From NCBI RefSeq assembly GCF_021502575.1, contig NZ_JAKFGN010000001.1:620001-684000 (forward strand): a stretch of 64,000 bases of DNA, given 5' to 3'. The notes beneath the pieces were generated by a model, which saw only the letters and a list, made by a program, of their open reading frames with translations, had not been told where the DNA came from and did no database searches. Source of the stretch: Bradyrhizobium sp. G127. GTDB lineage: Bacteria; Pseudomonadota; Alphaproteobacteria; Rhizobiales; Xanthobacteraceae. Positions within the stretch are counted from its first letter, which is position 1; each line of letters starts with the position of its first letter. The position numbers and the translations under genes are program-made. This document shows, piece by piece, positions 25,877 through 35,174 of this stretch.

Positions 25877-27190
25877 TCAGTTCTGCACGTCGATCACGGT
25901 CTCGACCGGCAGCGCGCCTCCGCGCACCCGGATTTCGCGCACCGGGTAAGGCACGCGGATGTTCTCGCGCTTGAAGGCGTCCCACAGCTTGAGCATCACT
26001 TCGCTGCGGACATTGTCGGGGCCGACATCAAGATCGGCGACCCAGAATGTCAGCGTGAACCGCATGCAGGTTTCCGCGAACTCCACCAGCAGGCAGTTCG
26101 GCGGCTTGAAACTGGCGACGCTTGACGTCTGGCCGGCAATATCGACGGCGAGCTTGCAGACGACGTTAGGATCGGCCTCGTAATTGGTCGCGAAGTTGAC
26201 CTTCACCAGCATGTTCTTGTCGGTGTAGGTCCAATTGACGACCTTCTGCGTCACGAGGTCTTCGTTGGGGATCAGGATCTCGCGGCCGTCGCCCGCTGCC
26301 ACGGAAATATAACGGGTGTTCATCGCGCTGATGCGGCCGGAACTGTCGCCAATGGTGACCAGATCGCCTGGCTTCACCGACTTGTCCGCCAGCAGAATGA
26401 CCCCGCTGATGAAGTTGGCCACGATTTTCTGCAAACCGAAACCGAGGCCGACGCCGATGGCGCCGGAGAAAATCGCGAAAACGGAAAGGTCGATGCCTGC
26501 CGCGCTCATCACGACGGCGAATGCCGCCACCATCAACGCCAGCCGCATCATCTTGATCAGCAGCACCTGAACCGACGGGGTGAGATCCCGCGAGCGCGAA
26601 ATCCGTGTTTCGAGGAAATTGCCGAGCAGGCCGACGAGCCACAGGGCAATGCCCATGGAGACGGCGACCTTCAAGATCAGCAGCGGGGTCACGCGCAACG
26701 CGCCAAGAGGGATGGATATCGAATCCAGCGCCGCCGACACTTCGTCCAGTTTGCCGATGATGCTCAGCGCCGCCACGATCCATGCCGTCACGGAGACCGC
26801 GCGCACCACGAACTCGTTCCGGATCAGGCTCGTCGCCAGCCGGATGACGACCCAGGCGGTGGCCAGGCTGGCTGCGGTGGAGAGCAGGTAGCCGTGTCTC
26901 AGGATTTCGGTCTTCACGACGATGGCGCGGGCGATGGTGGCCAGCAGCGCGAAGATAATTGTGCCGGCGCGATTTATCAGGACGCGGACCAGCATGCGCA
27001 GCGGTGCGGGCAGGCCCATCGCCAGCGACGCGGGATCGATCCTGCTGCGCAGGAAGCTGGCGAATGCAAGCGAGACGCCGGCCGCCACGAGGATGATGCC
27101 GACCTGCACATAGAACCATGGCGATACGAGATAGGCCTCCGCGGCCCGGATGGTGGCTTGCAACGCCTGCCGGATATCGTCCCACTCCAT
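25877..27190 (-). CDS. MscS-family mechanosensitive ion channel
   Basis: This 437-residue inner-membrane channel has several N-terminal hydrophobic segments (about residues 20-210). The MscS pore-lining helix and beta domain follow (GAIGVGLGFGLQKIVANF, then ADKSVKPGDLVTIGDSSG), and a C-terminal alpha/beta vestibule contains NWTYTDKNMLVKV. The protein should open under membrane tension to release solutes during osmotic downshock. It is longer than the 286-residue E. coli MscS because of extra transmembrane segments. It is the first gene of a minus-strand series with sfsA. Confidence 0.93.
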   Translation of the reverse strand: MEWDDIRQALQATIRAAEAYLVSPWFYVQVGIILVAAGVSLAFASFLRSRIDPASLAMGLPAPLRMLVRVLINRAGTIIFALLATIARAIVVKTEILRHGYLLSTAASLATAWVVIRLATSLIRNEFVVRAVSVTAWIVAALSIIGKLDEVSAALDSISIPLGALRVTPLLILKVAVSMGIALWLVGLLGNFLETRISRSRDLTPSVQVLLIKMMRLALMVAAFAVVMSAAGIDLSVFAIFSGAIGVGLGFGLQKIVANFISGVILLADKSVKPGDLVTIGDSSGRISAMNTRYISVAAGDGREILIPNEDLVTQKVVNWTYTDKNMLVKVNFATNYEADPNVVCKLAVDIAGQTSSVASFKPPNCLLVEFAETCMRFTLTFWVADLDVGPDNVRSEVMLKLWDAFKRENIRVPYPVREIRVRGGALPVETVIDVQN

Positions 27191-27456
27191 GGGCCATTCA
27201 CCTTCAAAGAAGCAGACCGGTTCGGCGGCCTCGAATTTTATCTGACCTTAAAACCGCTGACGCGATTCGGTTATTTCGCGAGATTCACACATTCCGTCGC
27301 GACAGGCGCGGGAATCTGCCGCGCGGGGGACTTAACACCAGCAAATCCGGCACAATCGTGATCGCGGCGATAAATGGGTTGGCGTGGAGGCGCTCCGACG
27401 ATATTCATGCAAGTGCAAGTATTTGAGATCGTGGCAGACGGAGACAGACCCAGCTA

Positions 27457-29253
27457 ATGGCATCCCTCGACTCGGTCAGCATTGCCATTCTGCTCGGCTC
27501 CGTCCTCGTTATGGCGGGCATTCTTTCCAGCCTGCTCGCGTTGCGCTTCGGTGCGCCACTGCTGCTGGTCTTCCTGTTCGTCGGTATGGCCGCCGGCGAA
27601 AACGGGCCGGGCGGCCTCCGGTTCGACGACGTGCGGACCACCTATCTGGTCGGCTCGCTGGCTTTGGCGCTGATCCTGTTTGACGGCGGACTGAAAACGC
27701 GTTTCCAGTCCATCCGCACCGTGCTGGCGCCATCCATCGTGTTGGCGACGGTCGGTGTGCTGCTGACGGCGCTTATTACGGCGCCGGTCGCCAAATACGG
27801 TCTGAACATCGGCTGGCCCGAAGCCCTGCTGGTCGGCGCAGTCGTGGCGTCCACCGACGCCGCCGCTGTGTTCCTGCTGGTTCACACCCAGGGTCTTCGG
27901 CTGCGGCCGCGCGTCGGCGCGACGCTGGAAGTCGAATCCGGCACCAACGATCCGTTTGCGATCTTTCTCACGCTGGTGCTGGTGGAATTGCTGTCCATCG
28001 GCCAGAGCAGTTCGCTTCACGTCGCCGTACAATTCGCGCGCGAGGTTTTTCTCGGCGGACTGATCGGCGTTACCGGTGCATGGCTGGTGGTGCTGGCGCT
28101 CAACCGCGTCTCTTTGCCACAGGGATTGCATGCGCCGTTCGTCACCACGGCGGCGCTGGTGATCTTCGGCATCGCGCAGATCTGCCATTCCTCGGGGTTT
28201 CTTGCGGTCTATGTCGCCGGCATGCTGATCGGCAACCGGCCGACGCGTGCGCATAACTCCGTCGTTGCCTTTCTCGATGCCGCGACGTGGCTGGCCCAGA
28301 TCGTCATGTTCGTGATGCTCGGCCTGCTGGTGTCGCCCAGCCGGACGCTGGAGACGGTGATTCCGGCGATTGGCGTGGCGCTGGTGCTGATGCTGGTGGC
28401 GCGGCCTGTCGCAGTCTTTCTTTGCCTTGCGCCGTTCCGGTTCAACTGGCGGGAACGAACTTTCATCGCCTGGGTCGGGCTGCGCGGCGCGGTCGCGATC
28501 TTTCTGGCTTCCATCCCGATGCTGGTCGGATTGCCGAATGCGCAGGTCTATTTCGATGTCGCCTTCGTCGTCGTCATCATCTCGCTGTTGCTTCAAGGCT
28601 GGACGCTGGCCTCGGCGGCGCGCTGGCTCCATGTGGCGCTGCCCAGAGCGGATCGCGGCCCGCGGCGCGTCGAACTCGATCTGCCCGGACAACTCGAACA
28701 GCAACTGGTCGGCTATCCGGTCCGCGCCAACAGCCTGTTCCTGAAACGCGGGCTGATCCCGTCATGGTCGAAGCCGACGCTGGTGATCCGCGACGAAAAG
28801 ATTCTCTCGCCCGTCGAGGCCGAACCGGTGGTGAAGGGCGACTATCTCTACCTGCTGGCGCCGCCGGAGAAGGCCGAAGCGCTGGATCGGTTCTTCGTCG
28901 ACATGCATCTGGTACCCGCGCCGGACCCGCATCTGCTTGGCGACTTCATGATGCCGGGCGATGTCACGCTGCGGGATGTCGCCGACACCTACGGTATCAA
29001 CGTCCCGCCCAGCGACGCGCATCTGACCCTTGCGGATTATTTCGACATTCATCTCGATCACGCGCCGCGCGTGGGCGCGACCCTCCCGCTCGATTCCATT
29101 GTGCTGGTGGCGCGCCATATCGGCGGCGCACGCGTGAGTGTTGTCGGCCTTCGCCTGCCGGAAGACGAAGACGTGTCTGCTCCTCCTCCGTCACGGCGCG
29201 CCGTTGCCAAGCGCAAGCTGGCGCGGGCCTGGAGCTGGCTGATCGGAGCCTAG
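27457..29253 (+). CDS. K+/H+ antiporter, NhaP2/CvrA type
   Basis: This 598-residue CPA1-family antiporter has about 12 transmembrane segments (1-390) containing the conserved ALILFDGGLKTRF and VASTDAAAVF motifs and GTNDPFAIFLT. A cytoplasmic RCK-C/TrkA-C-like regulatory domain follows (about 405-480, with VIRDEKILSPVEAEPV), then a CorC/HlyC-like tail. The role is potassium/sodium efflux in exchange for protons, important for pH and osmotic balance. It is divergent from the MscS channel, another osmotic-response protein. A basic C-terminus (RRAVAKRKLARAW) is typical. Confidence 0.93.
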   Translation: MASLDSVSIAILLGSVLVMAGILSSLLALRFGAPLLLVFLFVGMAAGENGPGGLRFDDVRTTYLVGSLALALILFDGGLKTRFQSIRTVLAPSIVLATVGVLLTALITAPVAKYGLNIGWPEALLVGAVVASTDAAAVFLLVHTQGLRLRPRVGATLEVESGTNDPFAIFLTLVLVELLSIGQSSSLHVAVQFAREVFLGGLIGVTGAWLVVLALNRVSLPQGLHAPFVTTAALVIFGIAQICHSSGFLAVYVAGMLIGNRPTRAHNSVVAFLDAATWLAQIVMFVMLGLLVSPSRTLETVIPAIGVALVLMLVARPVAVFLCLAPFRFNWRERTFIAWVGLRGAVAIFLASIPMLVGLPNAQVYFDVAFVVVIISLLLQGWTLASAARWLHVALPRADRGPRRVELDLPGQLEQQLVGYPVRANSLFLKRGLIPSWSKPTLVIRDEKILSPVEAEPVVKGDYLYLLAPPEKAEALDRFFVDMHLVPAPDPHLLGDFMMPGDVTLRDVADTYGINVPPSDAHLTLADYFDIHLDHAPRVGATLPLDSIVLVARHIGGARVSVVGLRLPEDEDVSAPPPSRRAVAKRKLARAWSWLIGA

Positions 29254-29256
29254 AAG

Positions 29257-30042
29257 TTACAGAGCGCGGGACGGCAGCAGCAGCGGTCCATCCGGCGTCT
29301 CGACCCGATTGACCGAAATGCCGAATACCTCTGCGATGCGGTCAGGCGTCAGCGCCAGAGACGGCACATCGTTGGCAACGATGTGGCCCTCGTTCATCAC
29401 CACAACGCGATCCGCGAACCGCATCGCCAGCGCGAGATCGTGGATGATCGCGAGCACCGCCGTCCCCTGGTGGGCGATCCGCTGCAACAGGTCCATGACG
29501 ATAAGCTGATGCCGCTCATCAAGCGAGGCCGTCGGCTCATCCGCGATCAGCACCGACGCCTCGGTGGCAAGCGCCCGTGCTATGGCGACGCGCGCCCGTT
29601 CGCCGCCCGACAGCGTTGTGATCAGCCGCGATGAGAAATCCCGAACGGCGGTCGCGTCCATGGCGCGTTCGATGGCGATGCGGTCTTTCGCTGATGTCTG
29701 CGAGAACGGATCGGCATGCGGCTCGCGTCCAAGCGCAACGATACCATCCACTCGCATCGGCCAGTGAAACTCATGTCCTTGCGGCAGATAGGAAATGGCG
29801 CGGGCGCGCGCGCGGGGCGCCAGTTCGAGCAGGCTGCTGCTATCGAATGTCACGGAGCCTTCCGCCGCGATCAGCCCGGCCATGGCGCGCGCCAGCGTGG
29901 TTTTGCCGGCGCCGTTGGGCCCGGCGAGGATTGTAAGTTCTCCGGCATTCAGCGTCAGATCGGCATTGTCCACGATCGGGCCCGAGCCACGCGTGACGGT
30001 GATTCCGGTTGCAACGAGACGCGGTGCGGCGTTCGGCTTCAT
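29257..30042 (-). CDS. FecE/HmuV-type ABC transporter ATP-binding protein
   Basis: This 261-residue ATPase of the iron-chelate/haem/cobalamin import group has Walker A AGPNGAGKTT, the signature TLSGGERARVAIARAL, Walker B SVLIADEPTASLD and the switch His in LAIIHDLALA. Its start overlaps the permease stop (ATGA at 30039-30042). It powers uptake through the FecCD-type permease; the ligand is not determined by sequence. It converges with the K+/H+ antiporter gene, three bases between stops. Confidence 0.94.
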   Translation of the reverse strand: MKPNAAPRLVATGITVTRGSGPIVDNADLTLNAGELTILAGPNGAGKTTLARAMAGLIAAEGSVTFDSSSLLELAPRARARAISYLPQGHEFHWPMRVDGIVALGREPHADPFSQTSAKDRIAIERAMDATAVRDFSSRLITTLSGGERARVAIARALATEASVLIADEPTASLDERHQLIVMDLLQRIAHQGTAVLAIIHDLALAMRFADRVVVMNEGHIVANDVPSLALTPDRIAEVFGISVNRVETPDGPLLLPSRAL

Positions 30043-31061
30043 TGCGTGCCATCCTCCAGCGCGCGGCGCTCGTGGAAGATCATCGCCAGGAAGAACGGCA
30101 CGCCGATCAGCGCCGTCACCACGCCGATCTTGATCTCGATGACCGCCGGGATCAGCCGCACGGCGATATCGGCGGCCATCAGCAGCGCTGCACCTGCCAG
30201 CGAGGCCGGCAGCAGCACGCGCGCAGGATCGGACCCGTAGAAGCGGCGCACCAGGTGCGGTGCGACCAGACCGACGAATGAAATCGCGCCCGCGACCGAG
30301 ACAGCGGCACCAACCCCGAGGGCGACGCCGATCACCACCAGCACGCGGGTGCGCTCGACATTGACGCCGAGCGACGCCGCCGCGTCCTCACCGAGCGTCA
30401 ATGCGCGGAACGCGCTGGCGTTAATGGCCAGCACGAGCCAGCTTGTGACCATGAAGGGCGCGGCCAGCCAGACATGTTCCATGCTGCGGTCGCGCAGCGA
30501 GCCGAGTAGCCAGAACGCGATCTCCAGCGCGATGTAGGGATTGGGCGCGAGATTGAGAATGAGGGCGATGGCCGCCCCCGCAAGGCTTGCGAGTGCAAGG
30601 CCGGCCAGGAGAGTCACGGTCAGCGACGCGCGGCGTCCGGCGATGGCGACCAGCGCGCCGACCGACAGCAATGCGCCTGCGATGCCGCCGAGCGGCACCG
30701 CCAGCGACAGCGCATTCGCCAGACCGAAGGCCATGATCGCTGCCGCCGCCGCAGCAGCGGCCTGCGGCGCCCCGAACAGCGACGGCTCGGCGAGCGGATT
30801 GCGCAGCAGGCCCTGCAACGATGCGCCAGCTAAACCAAACGTCGCGCCGATCAGCAGCGCCAGCAGGGTGCGCGGCAGGCGAATATCGCGCACGATGATC
30901 GAGGCGACGCCCTGATCGGAAAACAGCGCCGCGACGACGGTGCGCGGCGAGAACTGCGCAGGACCGGTCATGAGCGACAGCACGAACAGCACCGCCACCA
31001 GCACGGCCAGCATCGCGGTCAGCAGGGTGCCCTGAAGATGTTCCTGGCGATCGCTGGTCAT
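30039..31061 (-). CDS. FecCD/BtuC-type ABC transporter permease
   Basis: This 340-residue inner-membrane permease has about ten transmembrane segments. Conserved motifs are RLPRTLLALLIGATFGLAGASLQGLLRNPLAEP and, near the C-terminus, GAISFVGLVAPHLVRRFYG. These are standard for importers of ferric siderophores, haem or vitamin B12. ATG at 31061 is used (MTSDRQEH); the frame is open further upstream to 31256 but that part has no family similarity. It shares an intergenic region of about 80 bases with the divergent binding-protein gene. Confidence 0.93.
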   Translation of the reverse strand: MTSDRQEHLQGTLLTAMLAVLVAVLFVLSLMTGPAQFSPRTVVAALFSDQGVASIIVRDIRLPRTLLALLIGATFGLAGASLQGLLRNPLAEPSLFGAPQAAAAAAAAIMAFGLANALSLAVPLGGIAGALLSVGALVAIAGRRASLTVTLLAGLALASLAGAAIALILNLAPNPYIALEIAFWLLGSLRDRSMEHVWLAAPFMVTSWLVLAINASAFRALTLGEDAAASLGVNVERTRVLVVIGVALGVGAAVSVAGAISFVGLVAPHLVRRFYGSDPARVLLPASLAGAALLMAADIAVRLIPAVIEIKIGVVTALIGVPFFLAMIFHERRALEDGTQ

Positions 31062-31140
31062 TCCGTTCCGATATTCCGGCGTATCTTCACGGCCGAACAG
31101 CCGCTGACGCAACACAATGGACGTGGCATAACAGGCCATC

Positions 31141-32013
31141 ATGATCAAGAAAACCATCTTTGCGGCCGCGCTTGTTTTGGCCATGTTTGCGGCGCTTGGC
31201 AGCAACGCGCAGGACGCGCGCGCGGACGGCTTGCCCAGGCGGATCGTGTCGTTCAACCTCTGCGCCGACCAGTTGCTGCTTGCGCTGGCCGATCCGGGGC
31301 AGATCGCCGGGCTGTCGCCCTACGCAGTCAATCCGGTTCTCTCGGTCATGACCGGCAAGGCCGCGTCGTTTCCCCGTTTGGATTGGGATGCGGAATCGGT
31401 GGTGAACCTCGCGCCGGATCTGGTGCTCGGCGGTCCCAGCCATCGCCCGATCCATGCCATGCTGAGCGCGATGGGCATCCGCGTGGTGGATGTCGATCTC
31501 ATCCGCAATCTCGCGGATGCGCGGCGGCAGGCGCGCGAGCTCGGAGCGCTGATCGGTCATCCCGAACGCGGCGAGGCGCTGGCCCGTCAGCTTGAACAGG
31601 CCGAGGCAAGACTGGCCGCTGTGGCGATGAAGCCGCCGCTGACGGCGCTGGTCATTCAGCGCGAAGGATACCGCGAAGGTCCGGCCAGTCTGGCCTCGGG
31701 CATGTTGTCGATCGCCGGACTGCGTGCGCCCGATCGTGGATCGTCGGGAGCCGGCGGCTTCATGTCTGCCGAGCAGGGCGGCTTCGTGTCGCTCGAACAT
31801 TTGCTGACCGACGGGCCGGACGTGCTGGTGTTGCAGGACCCGCCATCCGAGGCGCGCGATCAGGGCGCGCTGTTCATCACGCATCCGGCGCTGCTGGCGC
31901 GCTATGGCGCGAACCGGCGGATCGATCTTCCCGAACGGTATACGCTGTGCGGCGGCCCGCCGTTGGTGCAGGGCCTGGATTATCTCGCGACCGCGATCAA
32001 GGCGCTGAAGTAG
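31141..32013 (+). CDS. BtuF/FhuD-type ABC transporter substrate-binding protein
   Basis: This 290-residue periplasmic binding protein has a signal peptide (FAAALVLAMFAALGSNAQDARA). The cluster A-2 fold begins RRIVSFNLCADQLLLALADP, followed by VVNLAPDLVLGG. It delivers a metal chelate or cobalamin to the divergently encoded permease/ATPase pair. The split orientation of one importer is unusual but the partners are adjacent, so the assignment is likely. No TonB-dependent receptor, riboswitch or haem gene adjoins, leaving the ligand open. Confidence 0.9.
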   Translation: MIKKTIFAAALVLAMFAALGSNAQDARADGLPRRIVSFNLCADQLLLALADPGQIAGLSPYAVNPVLSVMTGKAASFPRLDWDAESVVNLAPDLVLGGPSHRPIHAMLSAMGIRVVDVDLIRNLADARRQARELGALIGHPERGEALARQLEQAEARLAAVAMKPPLTALVIQREGYREGPASLASGMLSIAGLRAPDRGSSGAGGFMSAEQGGFVSLEHLLTDGPDVLVLQDPPSEARDQGALFITHPALLARYGANRRIDLPERYTLCGGPPLVQGLDYLATAIKALK

Positions 32014-32061
32014 CGCGTGATCCCGAAAAGTGTGAAGCGGTTTTCGGGTCAGACCATGCGC
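32014..32061. repeat. Dispersed palindromic (REP-like) repeat
   Basis: CCCGAAAA (32022-32029) pairs with TTTTCGGG (32041-32048), flanked by GTGATC and GACCATGC. This resembles a short repeat family found at many intergenic sites in Rhizobiales genomes. It lies between two converging genes and may act as a bidirectional transcription stop. Copy number elsewhere was not checked. Confidence 0.7.
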
Positions 32062-32065
32062 ACCC

Positions 32066-32743
32066 TTAAAGGGCAACCGGCAGGACCTCGACGCCGCCGA
32101 AGGCCGCGACCTTGCCGCCTTTCAGGATTGCGACATTGGTCGCCAGTTGCCGCACCTCGTTGGCATCATGGCTGACCAGAACCATCGGCACGCTGGCCTC
32201 GTCGCGCAGCCGCACGAAATACGGCATGATCTCCGCCTTGCGCTCGTCATCGAGCGCGCCGAGTGGCTCGTCGAGCAGCAGCAGCTTCGGCTTTGCCAGC
32301 AGCGCACGGCCAAGCGCAACGCGCTGGCGCTCGCCGCCCGAAAGTTGCGCGGGACGGCGATCGAGCAGATGGCCGATGTCGAGCAGATCGACGGTGTGTT
32401 TCTCGGCGGCGGCATCGGGATCGAGTCCGTTCATGCGCCGTCCGTAATCGAGATTCTGCCGGACGCTGAAATGCGGAAACAACCGGGCGTCCTGAAACAC
32501 ATAACCCATGCGCCGCTTGTGCGGAGGAATATGCAGGCCGGTTGCCGTGTCGTCGAGGATGTCTCCGTCGAGCGACATCCGGCCCCGGTCGGGCGTGATG
32601 AGCCCTGCGATCAGGTTGATGATCGAGGTCTTGCCGGTGCCGGAATTGCCGAACAGGCCCGTCACCAGCCCGTCGCTTGTGAACGACACGCTGAGCCGGA
32701 ATTCGCCAAGCTGCTTTTCGATATCGACCAGCAGCATTTTCAA
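32066..32743 (-). CDS. modC: Molybdate ABC transporter ATP-binding protein, short form
   Basis: This 225-residue ATPase energises molybdate uptake with ModA and ModB. Motifs are Walker A GNSGTGKTS, Q-loop VFQDARLFPHFSV (the ModC-style sequence), signature LSGGERQRVALGRALL and Walker B LLLLDEPLGALDD. The switch His is in VLVSHDANEV. Typical ModC proteins have about 350 residues because a C-terminal Mop domain binds molybdate; that domain is absent and the protein ends shortly after the ATPase fold. Its start overlaps the modB stop (ATGA). A separate Mop protein is not seen nearby. Confidence 0.92.
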   Translation of the reverse strand: MKMLLVDIEKQLGEFRLSVSFTSDGLVTGLFGNSGTGKTSIINLIAGLITPDRGRMSLDGDILDDTATGLHIPPHKRRMGYVFQDARLFPHFSVRQNLDYGRRMNGLDPDAAAEKHTVDLLDIGHLLDRRPAQLSGGERQRVALGRALLAKPKLLLLDEPLGALDDERKAEIMPYFVRLRDEASVPMVLVSHDANEVRQLATNVAILKGGKVAAFGGVEVLPVAL

Positions 32744-33435
32744 TAGCCGTGCAGGCGTTGCGTGGCGCGGCGCGCCAGGACTTCGGAGGCGATCAGCGCG
32801 ATCATAGCGATCGCAATCGATACCATCACAAGGCGTAGCGCGGCGGCGTCGCCATTGGGCGTCTGGGTCAGTGAATAGATCGCCGCCGAAATCGTCTGGG
32901 TCTCGCCGGGAATGTTGGAGACGAAGGTAATCGTCGCGCCGAATTCCCCGATGGCCTTGGCGAAGCCGAGCACCATGCCGGCGACGATTCCCGGCAGGGC
33001 CAGAGGCAGCGTGACGGTGAGGAAGACGCGCCAGGGCGCCGCACCGAGCGTGCTCGCCGCCTGTTCCAGTTTGCGATCCACCGCTTCGATGGAGAGGCGG
33101 ATCGGCCGCACCAGCAGCGGGAACGACATCACGCCGCAGGCCAGCGCCGCGCCGGTCCAGCGGAACGCGAACACGATGCCGAGGTGATCGGCAAGCCAGC
33201 CGCCGACCAGGCCCTTGCGGCCGAATGTCAGCAGCAGCAGATAGCCCGTCACGACCGGAGGCAGCACCAGTGGCAGATAGATCAACGCGTCAAGCGCAGC
33301 CTTGCCCCAGAAATTATGCCGCGCCAGCAGCCACGCCACGGCGATGCCGAGCGGCGTGGCGACCAGCGTGGCAATGGAGGCGACCCGCAACGAGAGCAGG
33401 ATCGCCGTCCATTCTTCAGCGGAAATTTCGGACAC
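32740..33435 (-). CDS. modB: Molybdate ABC transporter permease
   Basis: This 231-residue inner-membrane subunit has about five transmembrane segments and the EAA coupling loop LEQAASTLGAAPWRVFLTVTLPLALPGI. LGFAKAIGEFGATITF follows, characteristic of ModB/CysT permeases. It lies between modA (12 bases upstream) and modC (overlap downstream), giving the operon order modA-modB-modC. Confidence 0.96.
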   Translation of the reverse strand: MSEISAEEWTAILLSLRVASIATLVATPLGIAVAWLLARHNFWGKAALDALIYLPLVLPPVVTGYLLLLTFGRKGLVGGWLADHLGIVFAFRWTGAALACGVMSFPLLVRPIRLSIEAVDRKLEQAASTLGAAPWRVFLTVTLPLALPGIVAGMVLGFAKAIGEFGATITFVSNIPGETQTISAAIYSLTQTPNGDAAALRLVMVSIAIAMIALIASEVLARRATQRLHGY

Positions 33436-33447
33436 GTCGGTGCGTTA

Positions 33448-34272
33448 TCAGGCTGTCGGCTTGATCAGGAACGTAAAGCCGTACTTTTCGAAAATCGCCT
33501 TCGCCGCCGCCGAGCGCAGGAATGCGAGATAAGGCGTCGCGTCCGGCTTCGCGCTTGTGGTCGCCGCGACCGGATAGATGATCGCCGGATGCGAATCCGC
33601 CGGGAAGGCGCCGATGATCTTCACGCCGGGTTCGACCTTGGCGTCGGTCTCGTAGACGATACCGAGCGGCGCTTCACCGCGCGCCACCAGCGCCAGCGCG
33701 GCACGGACGCTCTCGGCCATCGCGAATTTCGATTCCGCCGCCTGCCACGAACCGAGCTTTTCCAGCGCCGCCTTGGCGTATTTGCCGACCGGCACGGACT
33801 TCACGTCGCCGGTTGCGATCCTGCCGTCGCCCGCGAGCTTGGCGAGATCGAAGCCCTGTCCGATCATGACGCTCGCAACGTGGGAATCCTTCGGCGCGAT
33901 CAGCACGATCTTGTTGCCGAGCAGGTTGACGCGGGTCGGATCGCTGACGGTCTTCTTGCCGGCGGAATAATCCATCCAGTCGGTGTCGGCGGAGATGAAG
34001 ATGTCCGCCGGCGCGCCCTGTTCGAGCTGCTTGGCCAGTGCGGAGCTGGCGGCATAGCTTGCGACCACCTTGATGCCGGTTTTCGCGGTGTAGGCGGCAT
34101 TGGCTTCGTCGAGCGCGTTCTTCATGGATGCCGCGGCGAACACGGTAATGGTCTTGTCCTGGACGACTGTCGGCGGCGCACCGGCAGGCTTGGCGTCCTG
34201 AGCATGGGTAATGGAAAAAAGTGGCGCGCAGACAAGCGCGGTCATAACAAGAAGTCGGGACATAAAGGTCAT
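33448..34272 (-). CDS. modA: Molybdate-binding periplasmic protein
   Basis: This 274-residue exported protein binds molybdate/tungstate for ModBC. It has a signal peptide (LLVMTALVCAPLFSITHA), then TVFAAASMKNALDE containing the ligand-binding serine region. SSALAKQLEQGAPADIFISAD and the C-terminal ALVARGEAPLGIVYETDAK also match ModA. ATG at 34272 is chosen because GGAGCGCC precedes it at optimal spacing; ATG at 34284 is less well placed. No clear ModE-type operator was recognised upstream. Confidence 0.95.
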   Translation of the reverse strand: MTFMSRLLVMTALVCAPLFSITHAQDAKPAGAPPTVVQDKTITVFAAASMKNALDEANAAYTAKTGIKVVASYAASSALAKQLEQGAPADIFISADTDWMDYSAGKKTVSDPTRVNLLGNKIVLIAPKDSHVASVMIGQGFDLAKLAGDGRIATGDVKSVPVGKYAKAALEKLGSWQAAESKFAMAESVRAALALVARGEAPLGIVYETDAKVEPGVKIIGAFPADSHPAIIYPVAATTSAKPDATPYLAFLRSAAAKAIFEKYGFTFLIKPTA

Positions 34273-34443
34273 TTGGCGCTCCATAGCGGCTCGCGCGCAG
34301 CGAGCGCACGTCGACCGGCTTCGATCATTTCATCTGACGACAAGCGGAAGCGCCGTTCCGGCAGCCCCGGCAGCGCGCAGCGTGCCGGAGTATCGTTCTT
34401 GGGGACAATATCAGTCGTGGGTCCTGCGTAAAGTCCTCGTTCG

Positions 34444-34962
34444 CTACTCAATTACAGGCGCGATGGCCATTTTAATGGCAGTCTCCGAGACGCCGCTGAT
34501 CTGGATAATCGCCGGACCGGCAATGAGATCGAATTTGATGGTCTTGCGGATGCCGTCGCAGCCGGTGACGCCGCTGAAGACCTTCGGCTTGAGGAAGCTG
34601 CCGTTCTGGAGAACGTCGACCCAAGCGGATCCGGACAGGCTGATCGAATAGACGCCATTCGCGGGGATGTTTTTCACCGTGCTGAAGCCGGCGAATGTAT
34701 CCGGCTTCGGCGCGCGTTCGGGCGGCGAGGGCAGCTTCGCCTCCGCCGCAGGCTTGAGGTCGAGGATGACGGTCTGCGGCAATGCCCCGGTCAGATCGCT
34801 GCCGGAGGCGAGCTTGGGAACGTTGGTCTGCGAGAGCGCCGCGCGTTCTCGTGTCACATCCCATCTGAACTTGTCGCAGCCGACGGGCTCCTGAGCCCAA
34901 GCGTATGACGATCCCAGCAGGACTGAGACGGCGGCGAGGACGGCAAAGGTCTGTCGCGTCAT
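34444..34962 (-). CDS. Exported protein of unknown function
   Basis: This 172-residue protein has a signal peptide (MTRQTFAVLAAVSVLLGSSYAWAQ). Its mature part has a beta-rich look (FAGFSTVKNIPANGVYSI, SGSAWVDVLQNG) and two cysteines, one early (VGCDKF) and one late (VTGCDGIRKT), that could pair. I do not recognise the family. The frame is open far upstream (to 35754), but only the part from 34962 has codon use and a signal peptide typical of a gene. It sits between modA and mepA on the same strand. Confidence 0.7.
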   Translation of the reverse strand: MTRQTFAVLAAVSVLLGSSYAWAQEPVGCDKFRWDVTRERAALSQTNVPKLASGSDLTGALPQTVILDLKPAAEAKLPSPPERAPKPDTFAGFSTVKNIPANGVYSISLSGSAWVDVLQNGSFLKPKVFSGVTGCDGIRKTIKFDLIAGPAIIQISGVSETAIKMAIAPVIE

Positions 34963-35174
34963 GTTCAATCCAACGGTGATCATGACATCGGAGGACTTGA
35001 TCACGGCAGTCACCGCATCGCCGGTGTTGCGTCCCGGTTCGTCAACAGCTTCGATGATGGTGGGGTGGGTCATGATCTGGCTGGCTCCGGTATCGATGCA
35101 CGCATACGCGATAGTCACGGCATTTTTTTGACGCCGCTGTTGTGACAGCCGGTCCTGCTTGCCGGGATCAGACT

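Noticed and set aside
31062-31140. Cobalamin riboswitch or Fur/Irr box between the divergent importer genes
   Set aside because: The gap is too short for the riboswitch and has no recognisable Fur, Irr or RirA palindrome.
34273-34443. ModE operator upstream of modA
   Set aside because: No ATCG-type inverted repeat with TATATA spacing was found.
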